DNA of 38,537 nucleotides from Salinisphaeraceae bacterium UBA4764 (GCA_002403445.1 DHHU01000064.1:75142-113678), one strand, 5' to 3'; numbered from the stretch's first letter, positions 22,352 through 30,911 are shown. The notes: generated from the sequence alone by a model not told the origin. A program made the numbers and translations.

Positions 22352-23335
22352 CTAGGCGTTCTCGATTTCAGCGGGCGGCCAGTTGGCCACTTCCATACCC
22401 AGCGAAAGACCCTGCTCCGAAAGCACTTCTGTAATTTCAGTCAAAGACTTCTTGCCTAAATTTGGCGTGCGCATCAGCTCGTTTTCCGAGCGCTGCACCA
22501 AATCCCCAACATAATGAATGTCTTCGGCTTTTAGACAGTTGGTTGAGCGCACTGTGAGCTCGAGATCTTCAATGGGTTTCAGCATCATCGGATCAACAGC
22601 GCCAGAAGATTGCGTACCTGTCGAAGTCGTACTGCTTTCAAGGTCCACAAATACCGATAGTTGATCGTAGAGCGTAGCAGCGGCAGTCCGAACGGCCTCC
22701 TGTGGCTCAATACTCCCATTGGTCTCAACATCCAGTATGAGCTTATCCAGGTTGGTTCTCTGCTCCACGCGCGCCCGATCAACCTCATAACTCGCACGAC
22801 GAATCGGGCTAAAGGAAGCATCTAACTTTAAAGCACCAACGGCGCTGCCATCATCCTCAGCCGACTCCAATGCACGCTGTGCGGCAGGTTGATAACCACG
22901 ACCGCGCCGGACTGTAAGCTCCATATCGAGCTTGCCGTTAGTCAAATGTGCTATTACCAAATCCGGATTGGCAATTTCCACCTCATGGTCGGTAGTAATG
23001 TCACCAGCCGTCACGGGCCCAGATGAAGACTTGTTCAATCGAAGAGTCGCCGATTCACGGCCATTCATGCGAACCGCCACCTGCTTTAGGTTAAGCAGAA
23101 CATCGATTACATCTTCCTGCAGCCCCTCAATGGTGGTGTACTCGTGCAGCACACCGTCAATATTGACATCGGTTATAGCCGCACCGGGGATGGAGGACAA
23201 TAAAATGCGACGAAGCGCATTGCCGAGAGTGTGGCCATATCCACGCTCTAGGGGTTCAAGTTCAATTTTTGCCCGATTACCGCTGATTCGATCGACTTCA
23301 ACCAGCCGCGGTTTCAAAAGTTCGTTGGATTCCAT
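22352..23335 (-). CDS. rpoA: RNA polymerase alpha subunit
   Basis: A 327-residue subunit. The N-terminal domain (about residues 1-230) dimerises and seeds assembly of beta and beta-prime: EPLERGYGHTLGNALRRILLSS and the GVLHEYTTIEGLQEDV loop. A flexible linker rich in Ser/Thr (about 232-248) leads to the C-terminal domain (about 250-315), which contacts UP elements and activators: VRSTNCLKAEDIHYVGDLV and TPNLGKKSLTEI. E. coli alpha has 329 residues. The gene sits in its usual alpha-operon place between rpsD (27 bp gap) and rplQ. Confidence 0.98.
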   Translation of the reverse strand: MESNELLKPRLVEVDRISGNRAKIELEPLERGYGHTLGNALRRILLSSIPGAAITDVNIDGVLHEYTTIEGLQEDVIDVLLNLKQVAVRMNGRESATLRLNKSSSGPVTAGDITTDHEVEIANPDLVIAHLTNGKLDMELTVRRGRGYQPAAQRALESAEDDGSAVGALKLDASFSPIRRASYEVDRARVEQRTNLDKLILDVETNGSIEPQEAVRTAAATLYDQLSVFVDLESSTTSTGTQSSGAVDPMMLKPIEDLELTVRSTNCLKAEDIHYVGDLVQRSENELMRTPNLGKKSLTEITEVLSEQGLSLGMEVANWPPAEIENA

Positions 23336-23362
23336 ACAATTTCCTCCGGCGAGCCGGATCGA

Positions 23363-23986
23363 TTACTTGGAGTAAAGTTCCACAACCAGATTCTCGTTGA
23401 TATCCGGCAATATCTGATCGCGATCGGGAACTTGCGAATAGGTGCCCTGAAGTTTCTTTTCGTCCACTGACAGCCAGTCACCAAATCCGATTTGGGAAGC
23501 AACCGAAACCGCCTCAGCGATCCGATTCTGATTCTTAGCGCGATTGCGAACCGCCACGACATCGCCTGCCTGTACTTCGTAAGATGGAACATTCACCAAA
23601 CGATCGTTGACCGCAATAGCTTTATGGTTTACGAGCTGACGTGCCTCAGCGCGAGTTGCAGCGAAACCCATTCGATACACCACGTTGTCCAGCCGCGATT
23701 CAAGTGCTTGTAATAACAAGACGCCTGTAGCGCCCTTACGCCGTGAAGATTTAACGTAGTACTTATGGAATTGTTTCTCCATCAAGCCATACATACGACG
23801 CAGCTTTTGTTTCTCACGCAATTGAGTCGCATAGTCAGACAACCGTTGACGACGCGCTGCACCTTGGGCGCCCGGCGGTGTCTCAAATTTACATTTCGAC
23901 TCGATGGAACGCGCATGGCCGGTAAGCAGAAGATCGGTACCGGTACGCCTAGAAAGCTTGCAACGTGGACCCGTGTATTTCGCCAT
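23363..23986 (-). CDS. rpsD: Ribosomal protein S4
   Basis: A 207-residue primary 16S-binding protein that starts 30S assembly. It shows the N-terminal KYTGPRCKLSRRTG, the central LREKQKLRRMYGLMEKQF and the S4 RNA-binding domain (LESRLDNVVYRMGFAATRAEARQLV). E. coli S4 has 206 residues. In E. coli S4 represses its own alpha operon by binding the rpsM leader, and the structured rpsM upstream region here (24822-24935) is a candidate target. Confidence 0.98.
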   Translation of the reverse strand: MAKYTGPRCKLSRRTGTDLLLTGHARSIESKCKFETPPGAQGAARRQRLSDYATQLREKQKLRRMYGLMEKQFHKYYVKSSRRKGATGVLLLQALESRLDNVVYRMGFAATRAEARQLVNHKAIAVNDRLVNVPSYEVQAGDVVAVRNRAKNQNRIAEAVSVASQIGFGDWLSVDEKKLQGTYSQVPDRDQILPDINENLVVELYSK

Positions 23987-24011
23987 AATATTTCGCCTCT
24001 TGAGTCGAAAG

Positions 24012-24416
24012 TCAGACGCGCCGTTTTTTCGGCGGACGACATCCGTTGTGCGGTATCGGCGTCGTATCTACGATGTTAGTGACCTTGAAGCCATAGCCGT
24101 TGAGCGATCTGACAGATGCCTCGCGACCCGGGCCTGGTCCTTTAACGCGCACTTCCAGATTCTGTATGCCGTATCGCGCTGCACCTTCACTGGCCCGCTC
24201 AGCAGCAACTTGCGCCGCGAAAGGGGTCGATTTGCGCGACCCCTTAAAACCGCAAGTACCTGATGTACACCAACTCAGAACATTACCCTGCTGGTCAGCA
24301 ATAGAGATAATGGTATTGTTAAAAGTCGCGTATATAAACGCAATGCCATCAGTAACTTTCCGTCGTCCACGGCTAGGTGTAACTCGTCCCTGACTAGACG
24401 CCGAGGAATTCGCCAT
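24012..24416 (-). CDS. rpsK: Ribosomal protein S11
   Basis: A 134-residue protein of the 30S platform near the mRNA exit. Diagnostic segments are GIAFIYATFNNTIISIADQQGN, TCGFKGSRKSTPFAAQ, VRVKGPGPGREASVRSL and the C-terminal PIPHNGCRPPKKRRV. It is a few residues longer at the N-terminus than E. coli S11 (129). It lies 25 bp before rpsD and 48 bp after rpsM. Confidence 0.98.
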   Translation of the reverse strand: MANSSASSQGRVTPSRGRRKVTDGIAFIYATFNNTIISIADQQGNVLSWCTSGTCGFKGSRKSTPFAAQVAAERASEGAARYGIQNLEVRVKGPGPGREASVRSLNGYGFKVTNIVDTTPIPHNGCRPPKKRRV

Positions 24417-24464
24417 AATCTAATACCTGTAAAACTGGTCTTTATATAAAAACGTCGTAACGTG

Positions 24465-24821
24465 CTATCGGCGAATCGGCCTTGGGGGACCTTTACGGGT
24501 CCTGGAGTTGTTTTTGGTTCGCTGCCCCCGTAACGGCAGACCTCGCCGGTGTCTAATACCGCGATAACAGCCCATATCCCGCAGACGTTTGATATTCATG
24601 GATACCTCACGTCGCAGATCACCTTCAATAGTGTAATGACCGATTTGTTCACGCAATGCCTCGATCTCCCCTTCTGTGAGATCACGTACTTTTGTATTGG
24701 CAGGTACGTTGGCTGCGTCGCATATTTGATTGGCACGCGTCGGCCCGATCCCGTATATTGAGGTCAGAGCTATGTTCGTATGCTTGTATATCGGCAGGTT
24801 GATCCCGGCGATTCGCGCCAT
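24465..24821 (-). CDS. rpsM: Ribosomal protein S13
   Basis: A 118-residue protein of the 30S head that contacts the P-site tRNA and the large subunit. The sequence begins MARIAGINLPIYKH, contains YGIGPTRANQICDAA and ends GLPLRGQRTKNNSRTRKG-PPRPIRR. The length equals that of E. coli S13. GAGAG lies upstream of ATG 24821. It is the first gene of the alpha operon, 114 bp after rpmJ. Confidence 0.98.
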   Translation of the reverse strand: MARIAGINLPIYKHTNIALTSIYGIGPTRANQICDAANVPANTKVRDLTEGEIEALREQIGHYTIEGDLRREVSMNIKRLRDMGCYRGIRHRRGLPLRGQRTKNNSRTRKGPPRPIRR

Positions 24822-24935
24822 GTCGTTTCTCTCGATCAGATGGGGGCGAGGTTTAACCCGCCCAGATTAGCCATATATGGTAACGCAGGGCTAGTTAGAT
24901 ACGCAACTCGCATAACTAGCATACCCTTGGGAATA
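24822..24935 (-). promoter_or_regulatory. Structured rpmJ-rpsM intergenic leader, possible S4 target
   Basis: Two stem-forming repeats occupy this 114-bp gap. The first is a perfect 8-base inverted repeat, GCTAGTTA (24890-24897) with TAACTAGC (24913-24920), around a 15-base loop. The second is a compact hairpin at 24844-24863: GGGCG and CGCCC arms, an inner GGT/ACC and a three-base loop. The latter ends about 22 bases upstream of the rpsM ATG. Neither is followed by a T-run, so neither is a standard terminator. In E. coli, the rpsM leader forms a pseudoknot bound by S4; the same role here is inference, and I could not draw an equivalent pseudoknot with confidence. Confidence 0.4.
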
Positions 24936-25052
24936 TCAGCCCTGGCGCTGCTTGTGTCGAGGATTGACGGGGCAAATGACAGTTACTGCCCCGTTTCGAC
25001 GAATAATTTTGCAATGTCGACAGATTTTTTTAACTGAGGCCCGTACTTTCAT
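24936..25052 (-). CDS. rpmJ: Ribosomal protein L36
   Basis: A 38-residue protein read directly from the sequence. It begins MKVRASVKKICRHCK and ends CPVNPRHKQRQG. It keeps the zinc ligands Cys11, Cys14, Cys27 and His33, so it is the zinc-binding (C+) form. E. coli L36 is also 38 residues and occupies the same place after secY. It binds 23S rRNA domain VI region late in 50S assembly. It lies 75 bp downstream of secY and closes the spc operon. Confidence 0.96.
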   Translation of the reverse strand: MKVRASVKKICRHCKIIRRNGAVTVICPVNPRHKQRQG

Positions 25053-25127
25053 GTTGATGATCTCAATGTAGCGACAGCATTCATGTCGTCGTTGAATGAC
25101 TTAGTGGTTTTTAGATCAGTCTCACGT

Positions 25128-26492
25128 TTAACGAGCTGATACCGTTCGTCGTTTCGATGTCCCTTTTTTGGATTTGAGGTTGTTTTTCTGCATCAAACCA
25201 CTGTATTGATTGGACATTAGGTGTGCCTGCAACTGCGACATGAAATCCATTACTACCACGACGATAATCAGGATTGACGTGCCGCCGAAGTAAAACGGCA
25301 CATTATATTGCAGAATAAGCAACTCGGGCAACAGGCAGACTAAGGTGACATATGCAGCACCAGCAACTGTAAGACGTGTAAGCACGGTATCAATGTAATT
25401 CGCGGTCTGAATACCCGGGCGCACGCCTGGAATAAAAGCGCCAGATTTTTTAAGGTTATCCGCTGTCTCCCGGGAATCAAAAACAAGGGCTGTATAGAAA
25501 AAACAGAAGAAAATGATCATTCCAGAGTAGAACAACACATACAGGGGTTGTCCCGGAGCAATAGCGTTCGAAACCCACTGTGCAACACTGCCCCCTTGAC
25601 CGAAAAATCTTACTACGGTGGCCGGAAACAATATAATACTTGAAGCAAAAATGGGCGGTATAACCCCCGACATATTGAGCTTTAATGGAAGATGCTGAGT
25701 ACGCTCGGCGTACATACGACGTCCACTTTGCCGTTGTGCATGATGGACAGGGATGCGCCTTTGGCCTCGTTCAACGAACACCACAACGCCTAGTAATGCT
25801 AAAGCTCCAATCAGTAGGGCTATAACGAAAAATACACTGAGTTCACCCGATTGAACAAGTTTGAGCGTGCCACCAATAGCGGATGGAAGACCCGATACAA
25901 TGGCCGAAAAAATCAGCATGGATATACCATTACCGATACCACGTTCGGTAACCTGCTCACCCAACCACATCAGAAACAAAGCACCTGTAGTGAGGCATAC
26001 GGCAGTTGTAAAAACGAAACTGAATTCGCTAATGCCAGGCTCGGCTATACCTTGATTCCATAGTGCAAGACCGGTACCCAACGACTGGAACGAAGCAAGT
26101 GCTACAGTGCCGTAGCGTGTGTATTGTGTGATCCGACGCTGACCGGCTTCACCCTCTTTCTTTATTTCCTTGAGAGAAGGGACAGTCGCAGTGAGCAACT
26201 GTAAGATAATAGACGCCGAAATATACGGCATAACACCGAGCGCGAATATGGAAAGGCGCTTCAACGCACCTCCGGTAAACATCACGCCGACGTCAAGAAT
26301 AGTGCCATGTTCTTGTTGGAATAAGTGCGCAAGCTGACTGGGGTCGATACCAGGAACTGGGATAAAAGTCCCCACGCGAAAGACAACAATCGCTCCGATA
26401 AGAAACAGAAGCCGGGAGCGAACTTCCTTGAGCTTCCCGGCTTCCGGCATCATGCTGTTACGGCTACCAGCTGCCGCTTGATTAGTTGCCAC
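25128..26492 (-). CDS. secY: Protein-export channel subunit SecY
   Basis: A 454-residue inner-membrane protein with ten expected membrane helices. It forms the translocation pore with SecE and SecG. Recognisable segments are FRVGTFIPVPGID (helix 1 start), GVMPYISASIILQLL, YTRYGTVAL, TERGIGNGISMLIF, LKLNMSGVIPPIFASSIILFP, and the C-terminal GFIPGVRPG-like segment here as AFIPGVRPG. The length is slightly above E. coli SecY (443). It follows rplO by 2 bp. Confidence 0.98.
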   Translation of the reverse strand: MATNQAAAGSRNSMMPEAGKLKEVRSRLLFLIGAIVVFRVGTFIPVPGIDPSQLAHLFQQEHGTILDVGVMFTGGALKRLSIFALGVMPYISASIILQLLTATVPSLKEIKKEGEAGQRRITQYTRYGTVALASFQSLGTGLALWNQGIAEPGISEFSFVFTTAVCLTTGALFLMWLGEQVTERGIGNGISMLIFSAIVSGLPSAIGGTLKLVQSGELSVFFVIALLIGALALLGVVVFVERGQRRIPVHHAQRQSGRRMYAERTQHLPLKLNMSGVIPPIFASSIILFPATVVRFFGQGGSVAQWVSNAIAPGQPLYVLFYSGMIIFFCFFYTALVFDSRETADNLKKSGAFIPGVRPGIQTANYIDTVLTRLTVAGAAYVTLVCLLPELLILQYNVPFYFGGTSILIIVVVVMDFMSQLQAHLMSNQYSGLMQKNNLKSKKGTSKRRTVSAR

Positions 26493-26494
26493 GC

Positions 26495-26923
26495 CTAGTC
26501 GCCTATACGTCCGCCCTGTGCCTCAATGGCTCGGCGCGCACCCTGAGTCGCTGAAATCCCGATGAGATTGATCGTTTGGCTTAATTCACCAGAAGCAATG
26601 ACCTTGGCACGGCGTGCGCCGCGAGAAATCAAACCAGCACTACGAAGTTCATCCAGTCCAACATTGCCCGAAAACCGATTCAACTGATCCAAGCGTATTT
26701 CATAAGTCGTCGGTTTGTGGGTCGCAAAACCGCGTTTGGGTACACGGCGCTGTATAGGAAACTGACCCCCTTCGAAATTAACTTTGTTGAGACCACCCGA
26801 ACGTGATTTTTGGCCCGCATGACCGCGGCCTGCCGTTTTGCCGTGGTCTGATGATTGACCACGAGCGATACGCTTTCGCGATCGACGCGCGCCTGGGCCC
26901 GGACTCAGTTCATTCATACGCAT
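26495..26923 (-). CDS. rplO: Ribosomal protein L15
   Basis: A 142-residue large-subunit assembly protein. The N-terminus MRMNELSPGPGARRSRKRIARG is the standard L15 start, followed by the Gly-rich stretch GKTAGRGHAGQKSRSGG and FEGGQFPIQRRVPKRGF. E. coli L15 has 144 residues. It lies 3 bp after rpmD. Confidence 0.97.
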   Translation of the reverse strand: MRMNELSPGPGARRSRKRIARGQSSDHGKTAGRGHAGQKSRSGGLNKVNFEGGQFPIQRRVPKRGFATHKPTTYEIRLDQLNRFSGNVGLDELRSAGLISRGARRAKVIASGELSQTINLIGISATQGARRAIEAQGGRIGD

Positions 26924-26926
26924 ATA

Positions 26927-27109
26927 TCAAACTCGCTCAACCGTAACCATGTCCACGATTTTGTTAATCATGCCGAGATTTTCGGGGGTATCCGATATTG
27001 TGACCTGGTGCTGCCGATGGCGCAGGCCCAGGCCACGCACGCAGGCACGGCGTCTCCTAGTCTTCCCCGCCAGACCACGTGTGAGTGTAACCCGTAGCAT
27101 ATCCGCCAT
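26927..27109 (-). CDS. rpmD: Ribosomal protein L30
   Basis: A 60-residue large-subunit protein. The segments LRVTLTRGLAGKTRRRRACVRGLGLRH, with the conserved GLGLR-type turn, and the C-terminal GMINKIVDMVTVE are typical. E. coli L30 has 59 residues. It sits between rpsE (11 bp gap) and rplO. Confidence 0.96.
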   Translation of the reverse strand: MADMLRVTLTRGLAGKTRRRRACVRGLGLRHRQHQVTISDTPENLGMINKIVDMVTVERV

Positions 27110-27120
27110 TTGGAGTGCTC

Positions 27121-27630
27121 CTAAGCTTGAATCTGTTCAACGCTCATACCGCGCTTGGCGGCAATATATTCTGGATCGTGCATACTACGCAGTCCGTTGA
27201 TCGTGGCACGTACGATATTTACAGGATTACGAGATCCATAGCTTTTTGCTAAAACATTATTGACGCCGGCCACTTCGAATACGGCGCGCATGCCGCCACC
27301 GGCAATGATACCGGTACCGGCAGAAGCGGGACGCATGATAACTTTGGTCGCCCCATGACGGCCGACTAAGCCATGCTGTAAAGACATATCCTCGTTAAGC
27401 CGCATATAAATCATGTTTTTTCGAGCGGCATCCATAGATTTGGAAATTGCCAAGGGAACCTCACGGGCCTTACCGTAACCATAGCCAACACGACCCTCAC
27501 CGTCACCTACAACAGTGAGACCGGCGAAACGAAATTGCCGCCCACCTTGGACAACCTTGGCCACGCGATTGACCGTGATCAACTTTTCCAGAAGATCGGT
27601 TTCAGTTCTTTGATCGTTACGACTCGCCAT
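27121..27630 (-). CDS. rpsE: Ribosomal protein S5
   Basis: A 169-residue small-subunit protein that helps decoding accuracy and mRNA unwinding at the entry channel. It shows LLEKLITVNRVAKVVQGGRQFRFAGL, VVGDGEGRVGYGYGKAREVP and PASAGTGIIAGGGMRAVFE. ATG 27630 gives the family N-terminus (MASRNDQ). A longer open frame upstream runs into rplR and is not S5-like. E. coli S5 has 167 residues. Confidence 0.98.
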   Translation of the reverse strand: MASRNDQRTETDLLEKLITVNRVAKVVQGGRQFRFAGLTVVGDGEGRVGYGYGKAREVPLAISKSMDAARKNMIYMRLNEDMSLQHGLVGRHGATKVIMRPASAGTGIIAGGGMRAVFEVAGVNNVLAKSYGSRNPVNIVRATINGLRSMHDPEYIAAKRGMSVEQIQA

Positions 27631-27640
27631 CTTTAATATC

Positions 27641-27997
27641 CTAAAATTGTAAACCGCCCTCGCGGGCAGCATCTGCAAGCGCGCTTATACGCCCGTGGTA
27701 CGCAAACCCAGACCGATCAAACGCAACACGTTCGATTCCGGCAGCTATGGCGCGCTCTGCTATCGTGCGTCCAACAATTTTTGCGGCTGCCTGATTACCA
27801 GTACTCTCACATTCATCTGCAACAGATGATTCTACTGTCGAGGCCGATACTAAAGTACGCGAACCGTCGGACTGCATGATCTGGGCATAAATATGACGCG
27901 GGGTACGGTGTACCGACAAACGGGTGACACCTTGACGCCGAATGCTGCCACGGGCACGACGTGCGCGGCGGAGGCGCTGAGCTTTTTTGGATTGCAT
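27641..27997 (-). CDS. rplR: Ribosomal protein L18
   Basis: A 118-residue protein that carries 5S rRNA into the large subunit with L5. It has the basic start KKAQRLRRARRARGSI, the segment RLSVHRTPRHIYAQIM, and the C-terminal VAFDRSGFAYHGRISALADAAREGGL. E. coli L18 has 117 residues. It lies 10 bp before rpsE and 37 bp after rplF. Confidence 0.98.
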   Translation of the reverse strand: MQSKKAQRLRRARRARGSIRRQGVTRLSVHRTPRHIYAQIMQSDGSRTLVSASTVESSVADECESTGNQAAAKIVGRTIAERAIAAGIERVAFDRSGFAYHGRISALADAAREGGLQF

Positions 27998-28034
27998 ATC
28001 TGCTGCTCTTGTACTTAATGTTGAGTGCTGAGCG

Positions 28035-28565
28035 CTATTTCTTCTTGGGATCTTTGCGTATCACATATTCGTCGGCATAACGAATTCCTTTACCCTTATA
28101 AGGTTCAGGGGGACGAAATTGACGAATTTCTGCGGCTGCGTGACCCACGGCCTGCTTATCGGCGCCACGCAGTATAATTTCTGTAGCGGATGGCACCTCT
28201 ACCGTTACGTCCTCAGGAACCTGATAGACGGCTGGATGCGACAAACCAAGGGATAATGTGACCTTGTTGCCGCTCGCCTGTGCTCGATAGCCAACACCGA
28301 CCAGCTGGAGACGACGTTCAAAACCTTGAGTCAGCCCAGTCACCAGATTCTGTAAATTGGCACGTGCTGTACCAAGCATCGCGGTGTTTGATCGGCGGGC
28401 AGTAGAAATCACAGTAGCGGTGCCGTCTTCGATAGTTACATCAGTTCCAGGCGGCATCTCAGTGCTCAGGCTATTGTCGGCGCTCGAAACGGTGAGCATA
28501 CCGTTCGTTACTTTGCACTCCATCCCCTGAGGAATATCCACCGGTGCTTTTCCAACTCGAGACAT
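28035..28565 (-). CDS. rplF: Ribosomal protein L6
   Basis: A 176-residue protein near the factor-binding site of the large subunit. It begins MSRVGKAPVDIPQGMEC and contains NLVTGLTQGFERRLQLVGVGYRA. The C-terminal PEPYKGKGIRYADE loop is diagnostic. ATG 28565 with AAAGGT upstream is preferred over the longer open frame that reaches back into rpsH. E. coli L6 has 177 residues. Confidence 0.98.
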   Translation of the reverse strand: MSRVGKAPVDIPQGMECKVTNGMLTVSSADNSLSTEMPPGTDVTIEDGTATVISTARRSNTAMLGTARANLQNLVTGLTQGFERRLQLVGVGYRAQASGNKVTLSLGLSHPAVYQVPEDVTVEVPSATEIILRGADKQAVGHAAAEIRQFRPPEPYKGKGIRYADEYVIRKDPKKK

Positions 28566-28596
28566 TTCTCGTACCTTTAAATGCTTTTCACAGAAG

Positions 28597-28992
28597 TTAA
28601 GCGACGTAGCAAAGAACTTCGCCGCCACAGCCAGTTTCTCGAGCTTGGCGGTCGGTCATAACACCGTTTGAAGTTGAGAGCACGGCGACCCCGAGCCCAC
28701 CAACTACCCGCGGAACATCACGTTTACCACGATAGACGCGTAGTCCAGGTTTAGAGACACGTTCAATACGCTCAATAACGCCATCACCTTGGTAATATTT
28801 GAGATCAATACAAAGCACAGGCTTGTCATCAGTCCCTTCAGTGGTGAACGATTGAATAAAACCTTCGTCGGTCAAAACTCGCGCCAATGCACATTTAAGC
28901 TTGGAAGACGGCATACGAACCGTACTGTGTTCAGCTTCCTGACCGTTACGAATGCGGGTCAGCATGTCCGCGATTGGATCCGTCATACTCAT
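28597..28992 (-). CDS. rpsH: Ribosomal protein S8
   Basis: A 131-residue primary 16S-binding protein and, in E. coli, the repressor of the spc operon. It starts MSMTDPIADMLTRIRNGQ, as the family does, and ends with the RNA-binding VLSTSNGVMTDRQARETGCGGEVLCYVA. E. coli S8 has 130 residues. It sits 22 bp after rpsN and 31 bp before rplF. Confidence 0.98.
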   Translation of the reverse strand: MSMTDPIADMLTRIRNGQEAEHSTVRMPSSKLKCALARVLTDEGFIQSFTTEGTDDKPVLCIDLKYYQGDGVIERIERVSKPGLRVYRGKRDVPRVVGGLGVAVLSTSNGVMTDRQARETGCGGEVLCYVA

Positions 28993-29014
28993 GACTTTCG
29001 ATAACCTCGTCGAT

Positions 29015-29320
29015 TCACCAGGAAGACAACGTCAAACCGGGAACTTCACCACGCATCGCTGCTTGCCGCAGCTGATTGCGTGAGAGTCCGAATTTGCGGT
29101 AGTTGCCACGGGCACGGCCAGTTAACCCACACCGCCGAGTCAACCTAGTCGGACTTGCATCACGTGGCAGCTGCTGTAATTCCTGACAAGCCGCCATACG
29201 CTCGGCTGTTGTGACATTCGGGTCTGCGATACGTGCCTTGATGGCCCGACGTTTCTCCGCATAGCGGGCTATAGTTTTTGCCCGTTTGCGATCACGCTCG
29301 ATCATGCTTTTCTTAGCCAT
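29015..29320 (-). CDS. rpsN: Ribosomal protein S14 (zinc-free form)
   Basis: A 101-residue protein of the 30S head, equal in length to E. coli S14. It lacks the Cys-x-x-Cys pairs of the zinc-binding short form and has the long proteobacterial form: MAKKSMIERDRKRAK, then CGLTGRARGNYRKFGLSRNQ and the final MRGEVPGLTLSSW. It lies 9 bp after rplE. Confidence 0.98.
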   Translation of the reverse strand: MAKKSMIERDRKRAKTIARYAEKRRAIKARIADPNVTTAERMAACQELQQLPRDASPTRLTRRCGLTGRARGNYRKFGLSRNQLRQAAMRGEVPGLTLSSW

Positions 29321-29329
29321 AAACTATCC

Positions 29330-29893
29330 CTAATTCGCGCGAAATGGAAGCCCGAAACCATCGAGCAGACCCCGGGCTTCGGCATTATTTCGCGCCGTGG
29401 TGGTTATAACGACATCCATGCCACGCACAGCGTCAACTTGGTCGTAATCAATTTCAGGAAACACAATCTGCTCTCGTATACCAAGACTGTAATTGCCTCG
29501 ACCATCAAATGATTTCGGACTGATACCTCTAAAATCTCGAATACGAGGTAATGCCACATTAACCAGGCGGTCGAGAAATTCATACATGCGGTTACGGCGC
29601 AAGGTTACTTTGCACCCCACGGGCCAACCGGCTCTAATTTTGAAGCCCGCCTCGGATTTTCGTGCCCGAGTGACCACAGGTTTTTGCCCGCTAATCAGCG
29701 CGAGCTCTTGCATCGCCTGATCAATGACTTTGCGATCGGTTACTGCCTCGCCCAAACCCATGTTGATCGTGATCTTAGACAATGCTGGAACAGCCATGAC
29801 ATTGCCGAACTCAAAATCTTCGAGCAACTTCGGCACTATCGTTTCACGATAGACACCATGAAGCCGGGATCCTGATTGTTTTATTGCGCTCAT
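29330..29893 (-). CDS. rplE: Ribosomal protein L5
   Basis: A 187-residue protein that binds 5S rRNA and touches the P-site tRNA. It shows LSKITINMGLGEAV, ELALISGQKPVVTRARKSEAGFKIRAGWPVG, LPRIRDFRGISPKSFDGRGN and the C-terminal GMDVVITTTARNNAEARGLLDGFG. It carries about eight more N-terminal residues than E. coli L5 (179), so a slightly later start is not excluded. It lies 10 bp after rplX. Confidence 0.97.
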   Translation of the reverse strand: MSAIKQSGSRLHGVYRETIVPKLLEDFEFGNVMAVPALSKITINMGLGEAVTDRKVIDQAMQELALISGQKPVVTRARKSEAGFKIRAGWPVGCKVTLRRNRMYEFLDRLVNVALPRIRDFRGISPKSFDGRGNYSLGIREQIVFPEIDYDQVDAVRGMDVVITTTARNNAEARGLLDGFGLPFRAN

Positions 29894-29903
29894 GCTATTG
29901 AAC

Positions 29904-30236
29904 CTATCCGTCGATTACTTCGCCGGACGACTTAAAAATCCGAACCCGACGCGATTGGCCGCCGTTATCGATTGTCTTGCACCCTACTCGATCGTGTTTT
30001 TTTGTTGATGGGTTGTAAATCATGACGTTTGAAATATGAATAGGCGCTTCTTGTTCTTCGATACCACCCTGAATCCCCTGATTGGGGTCCGGACGGACGG
30101 TTTTCTTGACGAGATTAACGCCTTCAACAATGACTCGATCATCGCTACGTTTACGAGTCACAGTGCCACGCTGGCCACGAGATCGGCCCGTCATGACAAC
30201 AACTTGATCGCCGACTCGAATTCTCGAAAAACTCAT
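29904..30236 (-). CDS. rplX: Ribosomal protein L24
   Basis: A 110-residue protein that starts 50S assembly and lies at the tunnel exit. It contains the KOW motif VGDQVVVMTGRSRGQRGTV, then VEGVNLVKKTVRPDPNQGIQGGI and the C-terminal VGCKTIDNGGQSRRVRIFKSSGEVI. E. coli L24 has 104 residues. Its start overlaps the rplN stop by four bases. Confidence 0.98.
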   Translation of the reverse strand: MSFSRIRVGDQVVVMTGRSRGQRGTVTRKRSDDRVIVEGVNLVKKTVRPDPNQGIQGGIEEQEAPIHISNVMIYNPSTKKHDRVGCKTIDNGGQSRRVRIFKSSGEVIDG

Positions 30237-30598
30237 AAAACCTCCGGAGCGAGGGAGATAATCCGCATAAACCTTGCACGAAGTTCACGCGTCACCGGAC
30301 CAAAAATCCGGGTCCCAACCGGTTGATTTTCATTCGTCAACAGAACCGCCGCATTGCCGTCGAAACGAATTAAAGAACCATCATCACGTCGAACACCACG
30401 CCGCGAACGCACAACCACAGCATTCATAACTTGGCCCTTGCGAACACGACCCCTAGGGATCGCATCTTTAACACTGACCTTGATGATGTCACCGATGCGT
30501 GCATACCGGCGATGGGAACCACCAAGAACTTTAATGCACTGCACTGAGCGAGCTCCGCTGTTATCGGCTGCACCGAGTACTGATTCAGTTTGTATCAT
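30233..30598 (-). CDS. rplN: Ribosomal protein L14
   Basis: A 121-residue protein at the subunit interface. It begins MIQTESVLGAADNSGARSVQCIKVLGG and has IKVSVKDAIPRGRVRKGQVMNAVVVR and GTRIFGPVTRELR. E. coli L14 has 123 residues. In E. coli it is the first gene of a separate spc operon; here only 11 bp separate it from rpsQ, with no room for a promoter of its own outside rpsQ. Confidence 0.98.
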   Translation of the reverse strand: MIQTESVLGAADNSGARSVQCIKVLGGSHRRYARIGDIIKVSVKDAIPRGRVRKGQVMNAVVVRSRRGVRRDDGSLIRFDGNAAVLLTNENQPVGTRIFGPVTRELRARFMRIISLAPEVL

Positions 30599-30609
30599 TA
30601 TCTGATCAC

Positions 30610-30909
30610 CTATGCTCCAACATCATTGGCTCGCTCAATGACACGAACGAGCACCCAACTCTTGCTACCAGCACGTGGACGCGATTCAGCCACCTGAACG
30701 AAATCACCGACTTGAGCGGTGTTATCTTCATCATGCACCTTAATTCGAGTGCTTCGACGAACGTATTTCTTGTATAACTCATGTTTCGTGCGACGCTCGA
30801 AAACAACGACAGCTGTTTTGTTCATACCATCGCTAACGACGAAACCAGTTTGACTTCTCGCGTTGCCCTTATCTTTAGACACATTTGAGTGTTCAGCATC
30901 TATAGCCAT
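30610..30909 (-). CDS. rpsQ: Ribosomal protein S17
   Basis: A 99-residue primary 16S-binding protein. The core is clear: GFVVSDGMNKTAVVVFERRTKHELYKKYVRRSTRIKVHDE and the OB-fold end VQVAESRPRAGSKSWVLV. It is about 15 residues longer than E. coli S17 (84), because of an N-terminal extension (AEHSNVSKDKGNARSQ). The extension starts right after the rpmC stop region, so a later start is possible only if the ribosome ignores ATG 30909. Confidence 0.96.
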   Translation of the reverse strand: MAIDAEHSNVSKDKGNARSQTGFVVSDGMNKTAVVVFERRTKHELYKKYVRRSTRIKVHDEDNTAQVGDFVQVAESRPRAGSKSWVLVRVIERANDVGA

Positions 30910-30911
30910 GG

